In this document: positions 33,950 to 42,063 of the stretch, piece after piece
Position numbering within the stretch: the stretch's first letter is position 1
How the letters are laid out: every line of letters starts with the position of its first letter
Origin: DASUPK01 sp963831605
Lineage (GTDB): Bacteria; Actinomycetota; Thermoleophilia; Solirubrobacterales; 70-9
Assembly (NCBI GenBank): GCA_963831605.1
Contig: CAWHQR010000002.1
Location: 186,001 to 250,000 of the forward strand
Direction of reading: 5' to 3'
DNA length: 64,000 nt
The notes under the pieces: model-generated
The model's input: only the letters and a program-made list of their open reading frames with translations
What the model was told of the DNA's origin: nothing
Databases searched by the model: none
Translations under genes and position numbers: made by a program

Positions 33950-34296
33950 GCGGCGCCGGAGACCCGAACACCGCTCCGAACGGAGTCGGTCCGGGCGGAG
34001 GTGGGAAACGACGAGCGCGGAGGGCGACACGGCGAGGGGGCACTTGGTGCGTTGTCTCCGGCTATTCCGAGGAAACTCACCAAGAGTCGCTTTCTTGGGC
34101 CGGGCGACGATTTGGCGAGTTGTTGTCGCATACCGACAGGAACTCGCCAGATCCGGGGATTTGTTCGCGCGACTGGCCCCCTTCGTTGCCGGTGTTCGGT
34201 TTCGCGACCCGGGGGAGAACCCGGGCCTCTCGCCGCTCATCCCCCGACATGCGTGAGGGACCGGATTTCGGCCGGGGCGCCGTCTAGCTTTGGCGC
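33950..34296. other. 347-nt intergenic region rich in inverted repeats
   Basis: No credible gene is present. CTTGGTG (34043-34049) can pair with CACCAAG (34078-34084), which overlaps CCAAGA that can instead pair with TCTTGG (34093-34098). TGGCGAGTT (34113-34121) pairs perfectly with AACTCGCCA (34141-34149), enclosing TGTCG/CGACA. CCCGGG (34208-34213) can pair with 34220-34225. The density of nested stems suggests a structured RNA or regulatory region upstream of thpR-recA, but I match it to no known RNA family. Confidence 0.5.
34285..34290 (+). promoter_or_regulatory. -10 box (TAGCTT) of thpR, leaderless type
   Basis: TAGCTT ends 6 nt before the thpR GTG. Confidence 0.55.
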
Positions 34297-34917
34297 GTGG
34301 CAAAGGAGAGGCTGAAGAGCCCGAGGGCTCGTCTGTTCGTCGCCCTCGATCTGCCGCAGGACGTGCGCACCGGCGTGGTCGAGTGGCAGCAGACCGCGCT
34401 GGCCGATCCGGCGCTGCGGATCGTGAGGCCGGAGGCGCTCCACATCACCCTCGTCTTCCTCGGCTACCAGGCCCAGAAGGACGCCAGGACGATCGCCAAG
34501 GCGGCCTTCGCCACGGATGCGGAGGCGCCGGCGGTCGAGCTGCAGAGCGAGCCGATCGGCGTGCCGCCGGGCAAGCGCACGCGGCTGATCGCACTCGGAG
34601 CCAACTCGGAGGAGACGGTGGCGCTCCAGGCCGGCGTGGAGGAGCGCCTGGTCGCCGCCGGCTTCCACGAGCCGGAGAAGAGGGCGTTCTGGCCGCACCT
34701 GACCGTGGCGCGGGTGAAGCCGGAGGCGCCGAAGAGCCGCAAGCCCGCGCTGATCACGACGCAGCCCCATCCGCTACCCGAACATATGTTCCGGTTCTTC
34801 CGTCCGACCCGTCTGGTGCTCTTCAAAAGCCACCTGCGCAGGACGGGTGCGGAGTACGAACCGATGGCCGAGTTGGAGCTTCCGACCGCCCACGATGACC
34901 AAGAGACAGAGAGGTGA
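34297..34917 (+). CDS. thpR: RNA 2',3'-cyclic phosphodiesterase
   Basis: The 206-residue 2H phosphoesterase has both catalytic HxTx motifs, H49-I-T51-L and H134-L-T136-V, with the N-terminal RLFVALDLP strand typical of ThpR/LigT. It opens 2',3'-cyclic phosphates on RNA. It lies immediately upstream of recA, and its stop overlaps an upstream in-frame GTG of recA, so the two may be expressed together. Confidence 0.92.
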   Translation: MAKERLKSPRARLFVALDLPQDVRTGVVEWQQTALADPALRIVRPEALHITLVFLGYQAQKDARTIAKAAFATDAEAPAVELQSEPIGVPPGKRTRLIALGANSEETVALQAGVEERLVAAGFHEPEKRAFWPHLTVARVKPEAPKSRKPALITTQPHPLPEHMFRFFRPTRLVLFKSHLRRTGAEYEPMAELELPTAHDDQETER

Positions 34918-34922
34918 GTGAG

Positions 34923-36068
34923 ATGGCAGAGCAGAAGCCCAACTTGAGAGATGCCAGCGAGAAAGAGGCGAAGGCGCGCGACCAGGCGCTGAACGCGGCC
35001 GTCACGCAGATCGAGAAGGAGTTCGGTCAGGGCGCCCTGATGAAGCTGGGCGACATGGGCGCGCTCAACGTGGAGTCGATCTCCACCGGCGCGCTGCCCC
35101 TGGATATCGCCCTCGGCGTCGGAGGGGTGCCGCGGGGCCGCATCGTCGAGATCTTCGGGCCGGAGTCCTCCGGCAAGACGACGCTCGTCTACCACATCAT
35201 CGCCGAGGCCCAGGCGCGCGGAGGGGTCTGCGCCTTCGTCGACACCGAGCACGCGCTGGACCCGGTCTATGCGCGGAAGATCGGCGTCAACACCGACGAG
35301 CTGATGATCTCCCAGCCCGACTACGGCGAGCAGGCGCTCGAGATCGTCGACGTGCTGGTGCGCTCCGGCGCCGTCGACGTGGTCGCGGTGGACTCCGTGG
35401 CCGCGCTCACCCCGCGGGTGGAGCTCGAGGGCCAGATGGGCGACCAGCACGTCGGCCTCCAGGCCCGCCTGATGTCCCAGGCGCTGCGCAAGCTGGCCGG
35501 CAACCTGAGCCGCGCCAACACCATCTGCCTGTTCACCAACCAGATCCGCGAGAAGATCGGCGTCATGTTCGGCTCCCCGGAGACCCAGCCTGGCGGCCGC
35601 GCGCTCAAGTTCTATTCCTCGCAGCGGCTCGACATCCGCCGCATCGAGACCCTCAAGGAGGGCACCGAGGCGGTCGGCAATCGGGTCCGTGTGAAGGTCG
35701 TCAAGAACAAGGTGGCGCCGCCGTTCCGCCAGGCCGAGTTCGACATCGAGTACGGCGTCGGCATCTCCAAGGAGGGCGGCCTGCTCGACATGGCGCTCGA
35801 GCACGACCTGGTCCAGAAGTCAGGCTCGTTCTTCTCCTACGGCGAGACGCGGCTCGGCCAGGGCCGCAACAACACCAAGGAGTTCCTGCGCGACAACCCG
35901 GAGCTGGGCGCTGAGCTGGAGAAGAAGCTCTACGCCAAGCTCGGGATCGGCGAGGACGCCGAGGCGAAGCCGCCGGTCACCGAGGTGAAGCCGGCGGAGG
36001 ACGAGGCCGAGAAGCCCGCGGCCAAGAAGCCGGAGCCAGCGAAGAAGCCGGAGAAGAAGGCTGCCTAG
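34923..36068 (+). CDS. recA: Recombinase RecA
   Basis: The 381-residue protein is the strand-exchange recombinase and SOS co-protease. Walker A GPESSGKTT, the MAW motif region, loop L2 (GSPETQPGGRALKFYSS) and the KNKVAPPFRQAEFDI C-terminal segment are intact, with a Lys/Glu-rich tail. There is no intein. I chose the ATG at 34923, preceded by AGAGAGGTGAG, over the GTG at 34914. I saw no clear SOS box of the mycobacterial or Bacillus type upstream. Confidence 0.97.
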   Translation: MAEQKPNLRDASEKEAKARDQALNAAVTQIEKEFGQGALMKLGDMGALNVESISTGALPLDIALGVGGVPRGRIVEIFGPESSGKTTLVYHIIAEAQARGGVCAFVDTEHALDPVYARKIGVNTDELMISQPDYGEQALEIVDVLVRSGAVDVVAVDSVAALTPRVELEGQMGDQHVGLQARLMSQALRKLAGNLSRANTICLFTNQIREKIGVMFGSPETQPGGRALKFYSSQRLDIRRIETLKEGTEAVGNRVRVKVVKNKVAPPFRQAEFDIEYGVGISKEGGLLDMALEHDLVQKSGSFFSYGETRLGQGRNNTKEFLRDNPELGAELEKKLYAKLGIGEDAEAKPPVTEVKPAEDEAEKPAAKKPEPAKKPEKKAA

Positions 36069-36076
36069 GGAGCGCA

Positions 36077-36131
36077 AGGCCGCTCCACTTGGAGCGAAGG
36101 GCGCAGCCGGAGCGACTTGGGTTCGCGGCCG
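36077..36131 (+). repeat. Dispersed hairpin-forming repeat, copy A (recA-recX gap)
   Basis: This 55-nt element begins AGGCCGCTCCACTTGGAGCG and ends GCGGCCG. It aligns at roughly 80% identity with the reverse complement of 63511-63568, and it folds into CGCTCCA/TGGAGCG-type and GGGC/GCC stems. Similarity may continue weakly past the element to the CGACTATGGCGAAGCC at the recX start. No open reading frame is credible across it. Confidence 0.7.
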
Positions 36132-36145
36132 CAGCGCTCCCGACT

Positions 36146-36622
36146 ATGGCGAAGCCAGATGACGATACGACTGTCCCGTACGACTTGGCTCTTCGCGCGC
36201 TGAGCTACAAGGAGCGCACCGAGTCCGAGCTGCGCGCCTGGCTCGCCGAGCGTGAGGTTGCGGAGGCCGAGATCGAGGAGGTGATCGCTCTGCTGATCGA
36301 GGCGGGCGCGATCGACGACGCGAGCTTCGCGCGCCGCTATGCGGAGGACAAGCGGTCTCTCGCGGGCTGGGGCCCTGATCGCATCTCCGCCGCGCTGGAG
36401 GGCCGTGGCGTGGCCCGAGGCCACGTCGAGGCTGCGCTCGAGGGTGAGGACTCCCACGCCCAGTTCGACCGGGCCGCGGCGCTGCTGGACGATCGCGGCA
36501 TGCGCTGCAACTCCGAGCGCGAGCGCGAGAGGGCCCTGGGACTGCTGGTGCGACGCGGGTACCCGCTCGAGCTCGCCTACGAGGTCGTGCGCGCAGCCGA
36601 GCGGCTCTCCGACGCGGCGTGA
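36146..36622 (+). CDS. recX: Regulatory protein RecX
   Basis: The 158-residue, all-helical protein modulates RecA filaments. RecX three-helix repeats are visible: LALRALSYKERTESELRAWL, then IEEVIALLIEAGAIDDASFARRYAED, and a third C-terminal repeat ending LLVRRGYPLELAYEVV. The start ATG at 36146 lies just after the repeat element. A TTG-initiated extension through the repeat is possible but unlikely. It follows recA, as is usual. Confidence 0.92.
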   Translation: MAKPDDDTTVPYDLALRALSYKERTESELRAWLAEREVAEAEIEEVIALLIEAGAIDDASFARRYAEDKRSLAGWGPDRISAALEGRGVARGHVEAALEGEDSHAQFDRAAALLDDRGMRCNSERERERALGLLVRRGYPLELAYEVVRAAERLSDAA

Positions 36623-36633
36623 CGCGCTAGGGG

Positions 36634-36639
36634 TAGGAT
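36634..36639 (+). promoter_or_regulatory. -10 box (TAGGAT) of the cupredoxin gene
   Basis: TAGGAT ends 10 nt before the ATG at 36650, in the short gap after recX. Confidence 0.5.
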
Positions 36640-36649
36640 CCGCGCCGGA

Positions 36650-37234
36650 ATGGACGGGAACTTCTTCTTCGTGATCGGCGGCGTGCTGGTGCTCGCCGCG
36701 GTGGTGATCTCCTTCATCGGCATCCGGGGCGAGTCCTTCCCGCCGAACAGAGGCGTGCTGCTGGGCGTGATCGCGCTGTTCGTGGTGATCGTCGGAACGA
36801 CGATGGCGTTCGCGATCGTCAAGTCCGTCGACGAGCAGAACAAGCGGAACGAAAAGCTGGCCGCGGAGCAGGGCACGACCTCGACGACCCCGAGCGGCCC
36901 CGTGACCACGCTCGATGTCTCCTCGCCGTCCGACGGCGGCCTCGTCTACCAGCCCAACGGCCTGCAGGCGAAGCCGGGGAACGTCGCAATCACCTACGAC
37001 AACCCGTCGCAGGTGCCGCACAGCATCGCCGTGGCCACCGCGAACGGGAACGTGCTCGGGCAGGTTCAGCCGTTCAGCGCCGGCAAGCAGACGGTCACCC
37101 TGGCGAATCTCGCTCCCGGCAAGTACGTCTTCTACTGCACCGTGCCAGGGCATCGCCAGGCCGGGATGCAGGGTGACCTGACCGTCCTTCCCAGCAACAC
37201 CAACGCTGGTCCGGCCGGCAACAAGACGCCGTAG
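36650..37234 (+). CDS. Membrane-anchored cupredoxin (plastocyanin-like)
   Basis: The 194-residue protein has two N-terminal membrane helices (~5-24 and ~36-58), a Thr/Ser/Pro linker and a cupredoxin domain with type 1 copper ligands His124 (VPHSIAV), Cys163, His168 and Met173 (FYCTVPGHRQAGM). It probably transfers electrons or binds copper on the outer face of the membrane. No terminal oxidase genes are adjacent, so the partner is unknown. Confidence 0.88.
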   Translation: MDGNFFFVIGGVLVLAAVVISFIGIRGESFPPNRGVLLGVIALFVVIVGTTMAFAIVKSVDEQNKRNEKLAAEQGTTSTTPSGPVTTLDVSSPSDGGLVYQPNGLQAKPGNVAITYDNPSQVPHSIAVATANGNVLGQVQPFSAGKQTVTLANLAPGKYVFYCTVPGHRQAGMQGDLTVLPSNTNAGPAGNKTP

Positions 37235-37252
37235 AGAATCCGCCGTATAGGC

Positions 37253-37280
37253 ATCCCGCACAGTGCTATACAGGCGGGAT
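37253..37280 (+). promoter_or_regulatory. Operator-like inverted repeat over the promoter and start of the small HTH gene
   Basis: ATCCCGC (37253-37259) and GCGGGAT (37274-37280) are perfect inverted repeats separated by 14 nt. Between them lies the -10 box TATACA (37267-37272), and the right arm covers the first two bases of the ATG. This arrangement fits repressor binding, possibly by the HTH product itself, or a start-sequestering hairpin. Confidence 0.6.
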
Positions 37281-37551
37281 GATCGCCGAGATGGAGGCCC
37301 GGCGCCTCAGCAAGGCACATGAGGACTTCGAGCGCGCGCGGAGCAGGGTCTGGGTCGATCGGGTGCGCGTGGGCCTCGAGTACCGGCGGGCGATGCGCGG
37401 CATCGACGAGGAGGTCGCACACATCCGGCTGGTCAGGGACAGGCTGATTCGCCAATCGGTGGCCGCGGGGGCGAGCTATCGCGAGGTGGCCCGGACCCTC
37501 GGCCTCTCCCACAGCCGGATCCAGCAGATCGTCAACTCCACCTCGAAGTAG
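37279..37551 (+). CDS. Small helix-turn-helix protein (sigma region 4-like)
   Basis: The 90-residue protein has a long charged N-terminal helix and a C-terminal helix-turn-helix (AAGASYREVARTLGLSHSRIQQIVN, residues ~62-86, described here by its ends AAGASYRE and QQIVN) resembling sigma-70 region 4 or resolvase-type HTHs. It is probably a DNA-binding regulator. An inverted repeat overlaps its own promoter. No specific family is recognised. Confidence 0.75.
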   Translation: MIAEMEARRLSKAHEDFERARSRVWVDRVRVGLEYRRAMRGIDEEVAHIRLVRDRLIRQSVAAGASYREVARTLGLSHSRIQQIVNSTSK

Positions 37552-37563
37552 GCCGGGCGCCGC

Positions 37564-37569
37564 TAAATT
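37564..37569 (+). promoter_or_regulatory. -10 box (TAAATT) of miaB, leaderless type
   Basis: TAAATT ends 7 nt before the ATG at 37577 and argues for that codon over the TTG at 37568, which lies inside the box. Confidence 0.6.
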
Positions 37570-37576
37570 GACCTCG

Positions 37577-38899
37577 ATGCAGCGCCGCTACCACGTCACC
37601 ACGTTCGGCTGCCAGATGAACGAGCACGACTCGGAGCGGATGAAGGGCATGCTGGACTCGCTCGGCTATGAGGAGGCCCCGGATCGCGACGGTGCCGACC
37701 TGATCCTCTTCAACACCTGCTCGATCCGGGAGTCCGCGGACAACCGCTTCATCGCCCACCTGGGGGAGGCGAAGCGGCTCAAGTCCGAGGATCCCTCGCG
37801 CGTCGTCGGCGTGGGGGGCTGCTGGGCCCAGTCCGTCAAGGACGAGGTCTTCCGTCGCTTCCCGTTCGTCGACGTCGCCTTCGGCCCCGGTCAGATCCAC
37901 CGTCTGGCCGAGTTCCTGACCTCCGACTCGCTCACGGCACAGGGCTACTTCGAGTTCGAGGACGTCTCCGGCCATCTGCCGATGAAGCGGGCGCGTGAGT
38001 TCCAGGCCTGGCTGCAGATCTCGCAGGGCTGCAACTGCGTCTGCTCCTACTGCATCGTGCCTTCGGTTCGCGGACGCGAGGCGAGCCGCGACCCGGCCGA
38101 GGTGATCGCGGAGGTCGAGCGACTCGCCGGCGACGGCGTCAGCGAGATCACGCTGCTCGGGCAGAACGTGAACAGCTACGGGCGTGACCTGCCGAAGGAG
38201 AGCAGGATCACCTTCTCCGACCTGCTGACGCGCGTCGACGCCGTCCACGGGGTGGAGCGGATCCGTTACACGAGCCCGCACCCCAAGGACATGAAGGAGG
38301 ACGTGATTCGCGCCCACGCGGAGCTCGGCGCCCTCTGCGAGCACATCCACCTGCCGCTGCAGTCGGGCTCGACCCCCGTGCTGAAGCGAATGCGGCGCAC
38401 CTACAGCCGCGAGCGGTACATGGATCGTGTGGCGCTGATCCGCGAGCACGTCCCGGACTGCGCGATCACGACCGACATCATCGTGGGCTTCCCCGGTGAG
38501 ACGGAGGAGGACTTCGAGCAGACGCTGGAGGTGGTCGACGAGGTCGGATACGACAGCGCCTTCACGTTCATCTTCTCGCCGCGGCGGGGAACCGAGGCGG
38601 CGGAATTCACCGACCAGCTCTCGCACGCGACGAAGCGCGAGCGGATGGGGCGTCTCGTCGAGCTCGTGCAGCGCCGAGCGCGGGAGCGCGCCGAGCGCTT
38701 CGTGGGCCGCACGATGGAGGTCCTGGTCGAGGGCCCGAGCCGCAATGACGCGTCGAGGCTGCGAGGACGGACGCGCCACAACAAGACGGTCAACTTCGAC
38801 GGCACAGCCGCGCCGGGAGAGACCGTCGAGGTGGAGATCACGGGCGCGACGTCGACCACGCTCTCCGGGCAGGAGCGCCTGCTCAGCCGCGCGGCTTGA
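37577..38899 (+). CDS. miaB: tRNA-2-methylthio-N6-dimethylallyladenosine synthase
   Basis: The 440-residue methylthiotransferase has the N-terminal UPF0004 domain with its three cluster cysteines (TFGCQMN, FNTCSIRE, GGCWAQ). The radical-SAM motif CNCVCSYC is at ~residue 151, and a C-terminal TRAM domain follows. It adds the methylthio group at A37 of tRNAs modified by MiaA, whose gene follows directly with a TTGA overlap. Confidence 0.95.
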   Translation: MQRRYHVTTFGCQMNEHDSERMKGMLDSLGYEEAPDRDGADLILFNTCSIRESADNRFIAHLGEAKRLKSEDPSRVVGVGGCWAQSVKDEVFRRFPFVDVAFGPGQIHRLAEFLTSDSLTAQGYFEFEDVSGHLPMKRAREFQAWLQISQGCNCVCSYCIVPSVRGREASRDPAEVIAEVERLAGDGVSEITLLGQNVNSYGRDLPKESRITFSDLLTRVDAVHGVERIRYTSPHPKDMKEDVIRAHAELGALCEHIHLPLQSGSTPVLKRMRRTYSRERYMDRVALIREHVPDCAITTDIIVGFPGETEEDFEQTLEVVDEVGYDSAFTFIFSPRRGTEAAEFTDQLSHATKRERMGRLVELVQRRARERAERFVGRTMEVLVEGPSRNDASRLRGRTRHNKTVNFDGTAAPGETVEVEITGATSTTLSGQERLLSRAA

Positions 38900-39805
38900 G
38901 GCTTCTAGCGCTCTTCGGCCCAACCGCGGTCGGGAAGACGGGAGTCGCCATCGCCGTCGCGGAGCGGCTGCGCGAGAGCGGGGAGGACCCCGTCGCGGTC
39001 AACTGCGACTCGATTCAGGTCTACCGGGGGATGGAGACGCTGAGCGGAGCGGCGACCGACGACGAGCAGGCCCGGCTCGAGCACCGGCTTCTGTCCTTCG
39101 TCGAGCCGGGCGAGGAGTTCAGCGCCGGCCGCTATGCCGAAGCGGCGCACCGCGAGATCGATGCCCTGCTTGGCGGAGGGACGCCGCCCGCTCGTGGTGG
39201 GCGGCACCGGGCTGTATCTCCGTGCGGCTCTCGCCGATCTGGATCTCCGGCCTCCGGTGCCGCCGGAGATTCGCGACGAGGTCGAGGCCGAGCTCGCCGA
39301 ACGAGGTCCGGAGGCGCTGCACGCCGAGCTCGATCCCGCCCTCGCGGAGAGCGTCGACCCGAACGACCGCAAGCGGGTGGCGAGACTGACCGAGCTGGCC
39401 CGGGCCGGGATCGAGGCGGCGAGCGGCGGCGAAGGGATCTGGACGGCCGAGCTGCGGCATCCCACCCTGCTGGTCGGCCTGACCATGGACCGGGAGCGGT
39501 TGGCGGAGCGAATCGACGCCCGGGTGAACGAGATGATCGCCGCGGGTGCCGCCGAGGAGGCGCGAGCGGCGCTCGAGGCGGGGCCATCGCGCACGGCCCG
39601 TGCGGCGCTCGGATTCCAGCAGCTGGTCTCCGACATCGATGCCGCGCCGTCGGCCGAGACGATCGATTCGATCAAGGCCGCGCATCGCGCCTACGCCCGT
39701 CGCCAGCTCACCTGGATGCGGCGGATGGAGGGTGTGACCCTCATCGATCGCACAGAGCTGGACGTGGACTCGACCGCCGACCAGATCGTCGGGCTGCTCT
39801 CCTAG
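38896..39805 (+). CDS. miaA: tRNA dimethylallyltransferase (one-base frameshift near 39175)
   Basis: MiaA prenylates A37 of tRNA before MiaB acts. The N-terminal part has FGPTAVGKT (P-loop), NCDSIQVYRGM and AGRYAEAAHREIDAL. The reading then shifts by one base and resumes as RRPLVVGGTGLYLRA, continuing to a normal C-terminus (AARRALEAG-like helix, RRQLTWMRRM). One extra base lies in the GGCGGAGGG region at about 39172-39180. Both parts are well conserved, so the gene is probably intact in the organism. TTG start overlaps the miaB stop. Confidence 0.88.
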
Positions 39806-39828
39806 CCGCGAGCGCTCCGCGCGCGGAA

Positions 39829-39834
39829 TAGGCT
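39829..39834 (+). promoter_or_regulatory. -10 box (TAGGCT) of dapF, leaderless type
   Basis: TAGGCT ends 6 nt before the dapF GTG. Confidence 0.55.
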
Positions 39835-39840
39835 CGATTC

Positions 39841-40683
39841 GTGAGATTCGAGAAATGGCAGGCGCTGGGCAACGACTACCTCATCGTCGAGGCGGCGGCA
39901 CTGCCCTGGGAGCTGACCGGGCGGCGCATTCAGAGGATCTGCGACCCCCACTTCGGCCCGGGGGCGGACGGGATCCTTCAGCTCGCCCCAGTTGAGGATC
40001 CGGATGTGGTCGCCGAGCTCCGCATCTTCAATCCCGACGGCTCCGAGGCGGAGCTCTCGGGGAACGGGGCGCGCGAGGCGGTCATGTATCTCCGGCGCTC
40101 GGGCTGGACGGAGAAGGATGAGTTCACGATCGCCACCAAGGCCGGCCCGATCCGGCCGACGATTCGCTCCGAGCGCGAGTGCACGCTCGAGATGGGGAAC
40201 GCGGCCACCGCGTCGCCCGATTTCCCCTCCGGCGGCGAGGATGGGCGAGGCGAGCTGGAGGCGGATGGCAGGAGCTGGTCCTTCCAGCACGTCTCGATCG
40301 GGAACCCGCAGTGCGCGATCGCCGTGGGCGAGGAGCTCGAGTCGCTCGACCTGCCCGCGATCGGGCCGGAGATCGAGAACAGCGATCTCTTCCCGAACCG
40401 GACCAACGTCAGCTTCTTCCGTGCGAATGGGGACCGGGTTCGCGCCCGGATCTTCGAGCGGGGCGTGGGGGAGACGCTCTCGTCGGGAACCGGCGCCTCG
40501 GGGGCGGCGGTGGCGGCTCACCTCGCGGGTGCGCCCGCCGCTCTCACGGTCGAGCTGGACGGCGGCGAGCTGCAGGTCGAGATCGGTGAGGGGCTGTCGG
40601 TGCGGCTGACCGGGTGGGCCGAGCCGGTCTATTCGGGGGAGCTGGCGCCCGAGTTCGTGCGCGTCCTGGACGAGCTCACGTAG
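39841..40683 (+). CDS. dapF: Diaminopimelate epimerase-like protein lacking both catalytic cysteines
   Basis: The 280-residue protein matches DapF along its whole length: ALGNDY (Asn11), FNPDGSEAE (Asn64), GNPQC (Asn155), NRTNVSF and FERGVGET (Glu206, Arg207). DapF converts LL- to meso-diaminopimelate with two cysteines acting as acid and base. Here both positions are serine: Ser73 in LSGNG (normally CGNG) and Ser215 in SSGTG (normally CGSG/CGTG). Binding residues are kept, so it should hold the ligand, but normal catalysis is doubtful. The dapL gene follows. Confidence 0.88.
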   Translation: MRFEKWQALGNDYLIVEAAALPWELTGRRIQRICDPHFGPGADGILQLAPVEDPDVVAELRIFNPDGSEAELSGNGAREAVMYLRRSGWTEKDEFTIATKAGPIRPTIRSERECTLEMGNAATASPDFPSGGEDGRGELEADGRSWSFQHVSIGNPQCAIAVGEELESLDLPAIGPEIENSDLFPNRTNVSFFRANGDRVRARIFERGVGETLSSGTGASGAAVAAHLAGAPAALTVELDGGELQVEIGEGLSVRLTGWAEPVYSGELAPEFVRVLDELT

Positions 40684-40728
40684 CGGCGGCGCCGTCCGGC
40701 TCGGTCTCGCTCCGCCGCCACATGTCCC

Positions 40729-40734
40729 TACCCT
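40729..40734 (+). promoter_or_regulatory. -10 box (TACCCT) of dapL
   Basis: TACCCT ends 10 nt before the ATG at 40745. Confidence 0.5.
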
Positions 40735-40744
40735 TCCGGATCCG

Positions 40745-41939
40745 ATGGCGGCACCCGTGAAGAAGAGAGGCCTGGCGGCGCCCTCCCAGCGCCTGGAGGC
40801 CATCCCCCCGTACATGTTCGCCGAGCTCGAGCGGCGGATCGAGGCGAAGCGTGACGAGGGCATCGATGTGATCAGCCTGGGAATCGGCGATCCCGACACT
40901 CCCACCTTCCGCTACGTCGTCGAGGCGATGCGCGAGGCGGTTGGAGATCCCTCGGCGCAGAAATACCCGAGCAACCGAGGGAGGCCGGAGTTCCGAGAGG
41001 CCTTCGCCGACTTCTACCTGCAGCGGTTCGGGGTTGAGATCGACGCCGTCGACGAGGTGATCCCGGCCATCGGAGCCAAGGAGTGCATCTACAACCTCTG
41101 TTTCGCGTTTCTCGACCCGGGCGACGTGGCACTCGCCTCTGACCCGGGCTATCCGGTGTACACGGGAGGACCTGTGCTGGCCGGCGCCGAGGCGTTCCTG
41201 CTGCCGCTGCGCCCTGACCTGGGCTTCGCACCGGACCTGGACGCGATCCCGGAGGAGAAGCTCGAGGCCGCCCGCCTGCTCTTCATCAACTACCCGAACA
41301 ACCCCACCGGCGCCGTCGTCCCCGATGGCTTCTTCGAGCGCGTCGTGGTGCTGGCAAAGCGCTACGAGATCCTCGTCGTTCACGACAACGCGTACTCGGA
41401 GACGACCTATGACGGCTACGTCGCCCCGAGCTTCCTGGCGACTGCCCGGGGCCAAGGAGGTCGGCGTCGAGGTCTTCTCTCTTTCCAAGGGCTACAACAT
41501 GACCGGCTGGCGCTGCGCGGCGATCCTCGGCAACGCCGAGGCGATCAGGACCTACTGGCGCCTGAAGACGAACGTCGACTCCGGCCTCTTCGAGGCGGTC
41601 CAGCTCGCCGGAGCGGCCGCCCTGCGTGGCTCGCGCAAGGAGGTGGAGGAGATGTGCCGGATCTATGAGCGCCGGCGCGACCTGGTGGTCGAGGCTCTCG
41701 GGGCGATCGGTGTCGAGGTCGAGAGCCCGAAGGGAACCATCTACATCTGGGCGCCGGTTCCGGCTGGCCACACGTCCACCTCCTTCGCCGAGCTCGTGCT
41801 CGAGGAGGCCGCGGTCGTGGTCTCACCCGGTTCGATGTACGGCCCGAGCGGCGAGGGCTTCTTCAGGATCTCCCTGACCACCCCCGACGAGCTCCTGCGG
41901 GAGGCGGTCCAGCGTCTCAAGTCTCACTTGACCCCTTGA
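40745..41939 (+). CDS. dapL: LL-diaminopimelate aminotransferase-like enzyme (one-base frameshift near 41444)
   Basis: This class I/II PLP aminotransferase shows the DapL-type N-terminus (RLEAIPPYMFAELERRI, DVISLGIGDPDTPT), YPSNRGRPEFREA, NYPNNPTGA and the PLP lysine in FSLSKGYNMTGWR. DapL makes LL-diaminopimelate directly from tetrahydrodipicolinate. The frame breaks after SFLAT. Deleting one base near 41444 gives SFLATPGAKEVG, as in relatives, so the break is probably a sequence error. The neighbouring dapF-like gene supports a diaminopimelate role, though alanine or aspartate transaminase activity cannot be excluded. Confidence 0.8.
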
Positions 41940-42063
41940 ACTGGCGCATCACCGGGTAGCGACCCGTACGGTGCCCAGGGCGGGTTGCCGGCACGGGGGC
42001 GAATCGGCCTTTATCCGGCCCTCAGCTAAAGCAGCCATCCTGTTCCGCCGACCCCATCACTGA

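Noticed and set aside
33950..34296. Possible tmRNA or RNase P RNA in the gap before thpR
   Set aside because: A GAGGAAA-like stretch is present, but the conserved RNase P core and the tmRNA ends are missing.
33383..34303. A 306-codon minus-strand frame covering the gap before thpR
   Set aside because: Composition is Arg/Pro/Ser-rich with no family features, and it overlaps the cinA-linked lipoprotein gene, so it is not credible coding sequence.
36089..36145. An N-terminal extension of recX through the repeat element (TTG start)
   Set aside because: The extension is low-complexity, lies within the dispersed repeat and precedes the normal ATG start.
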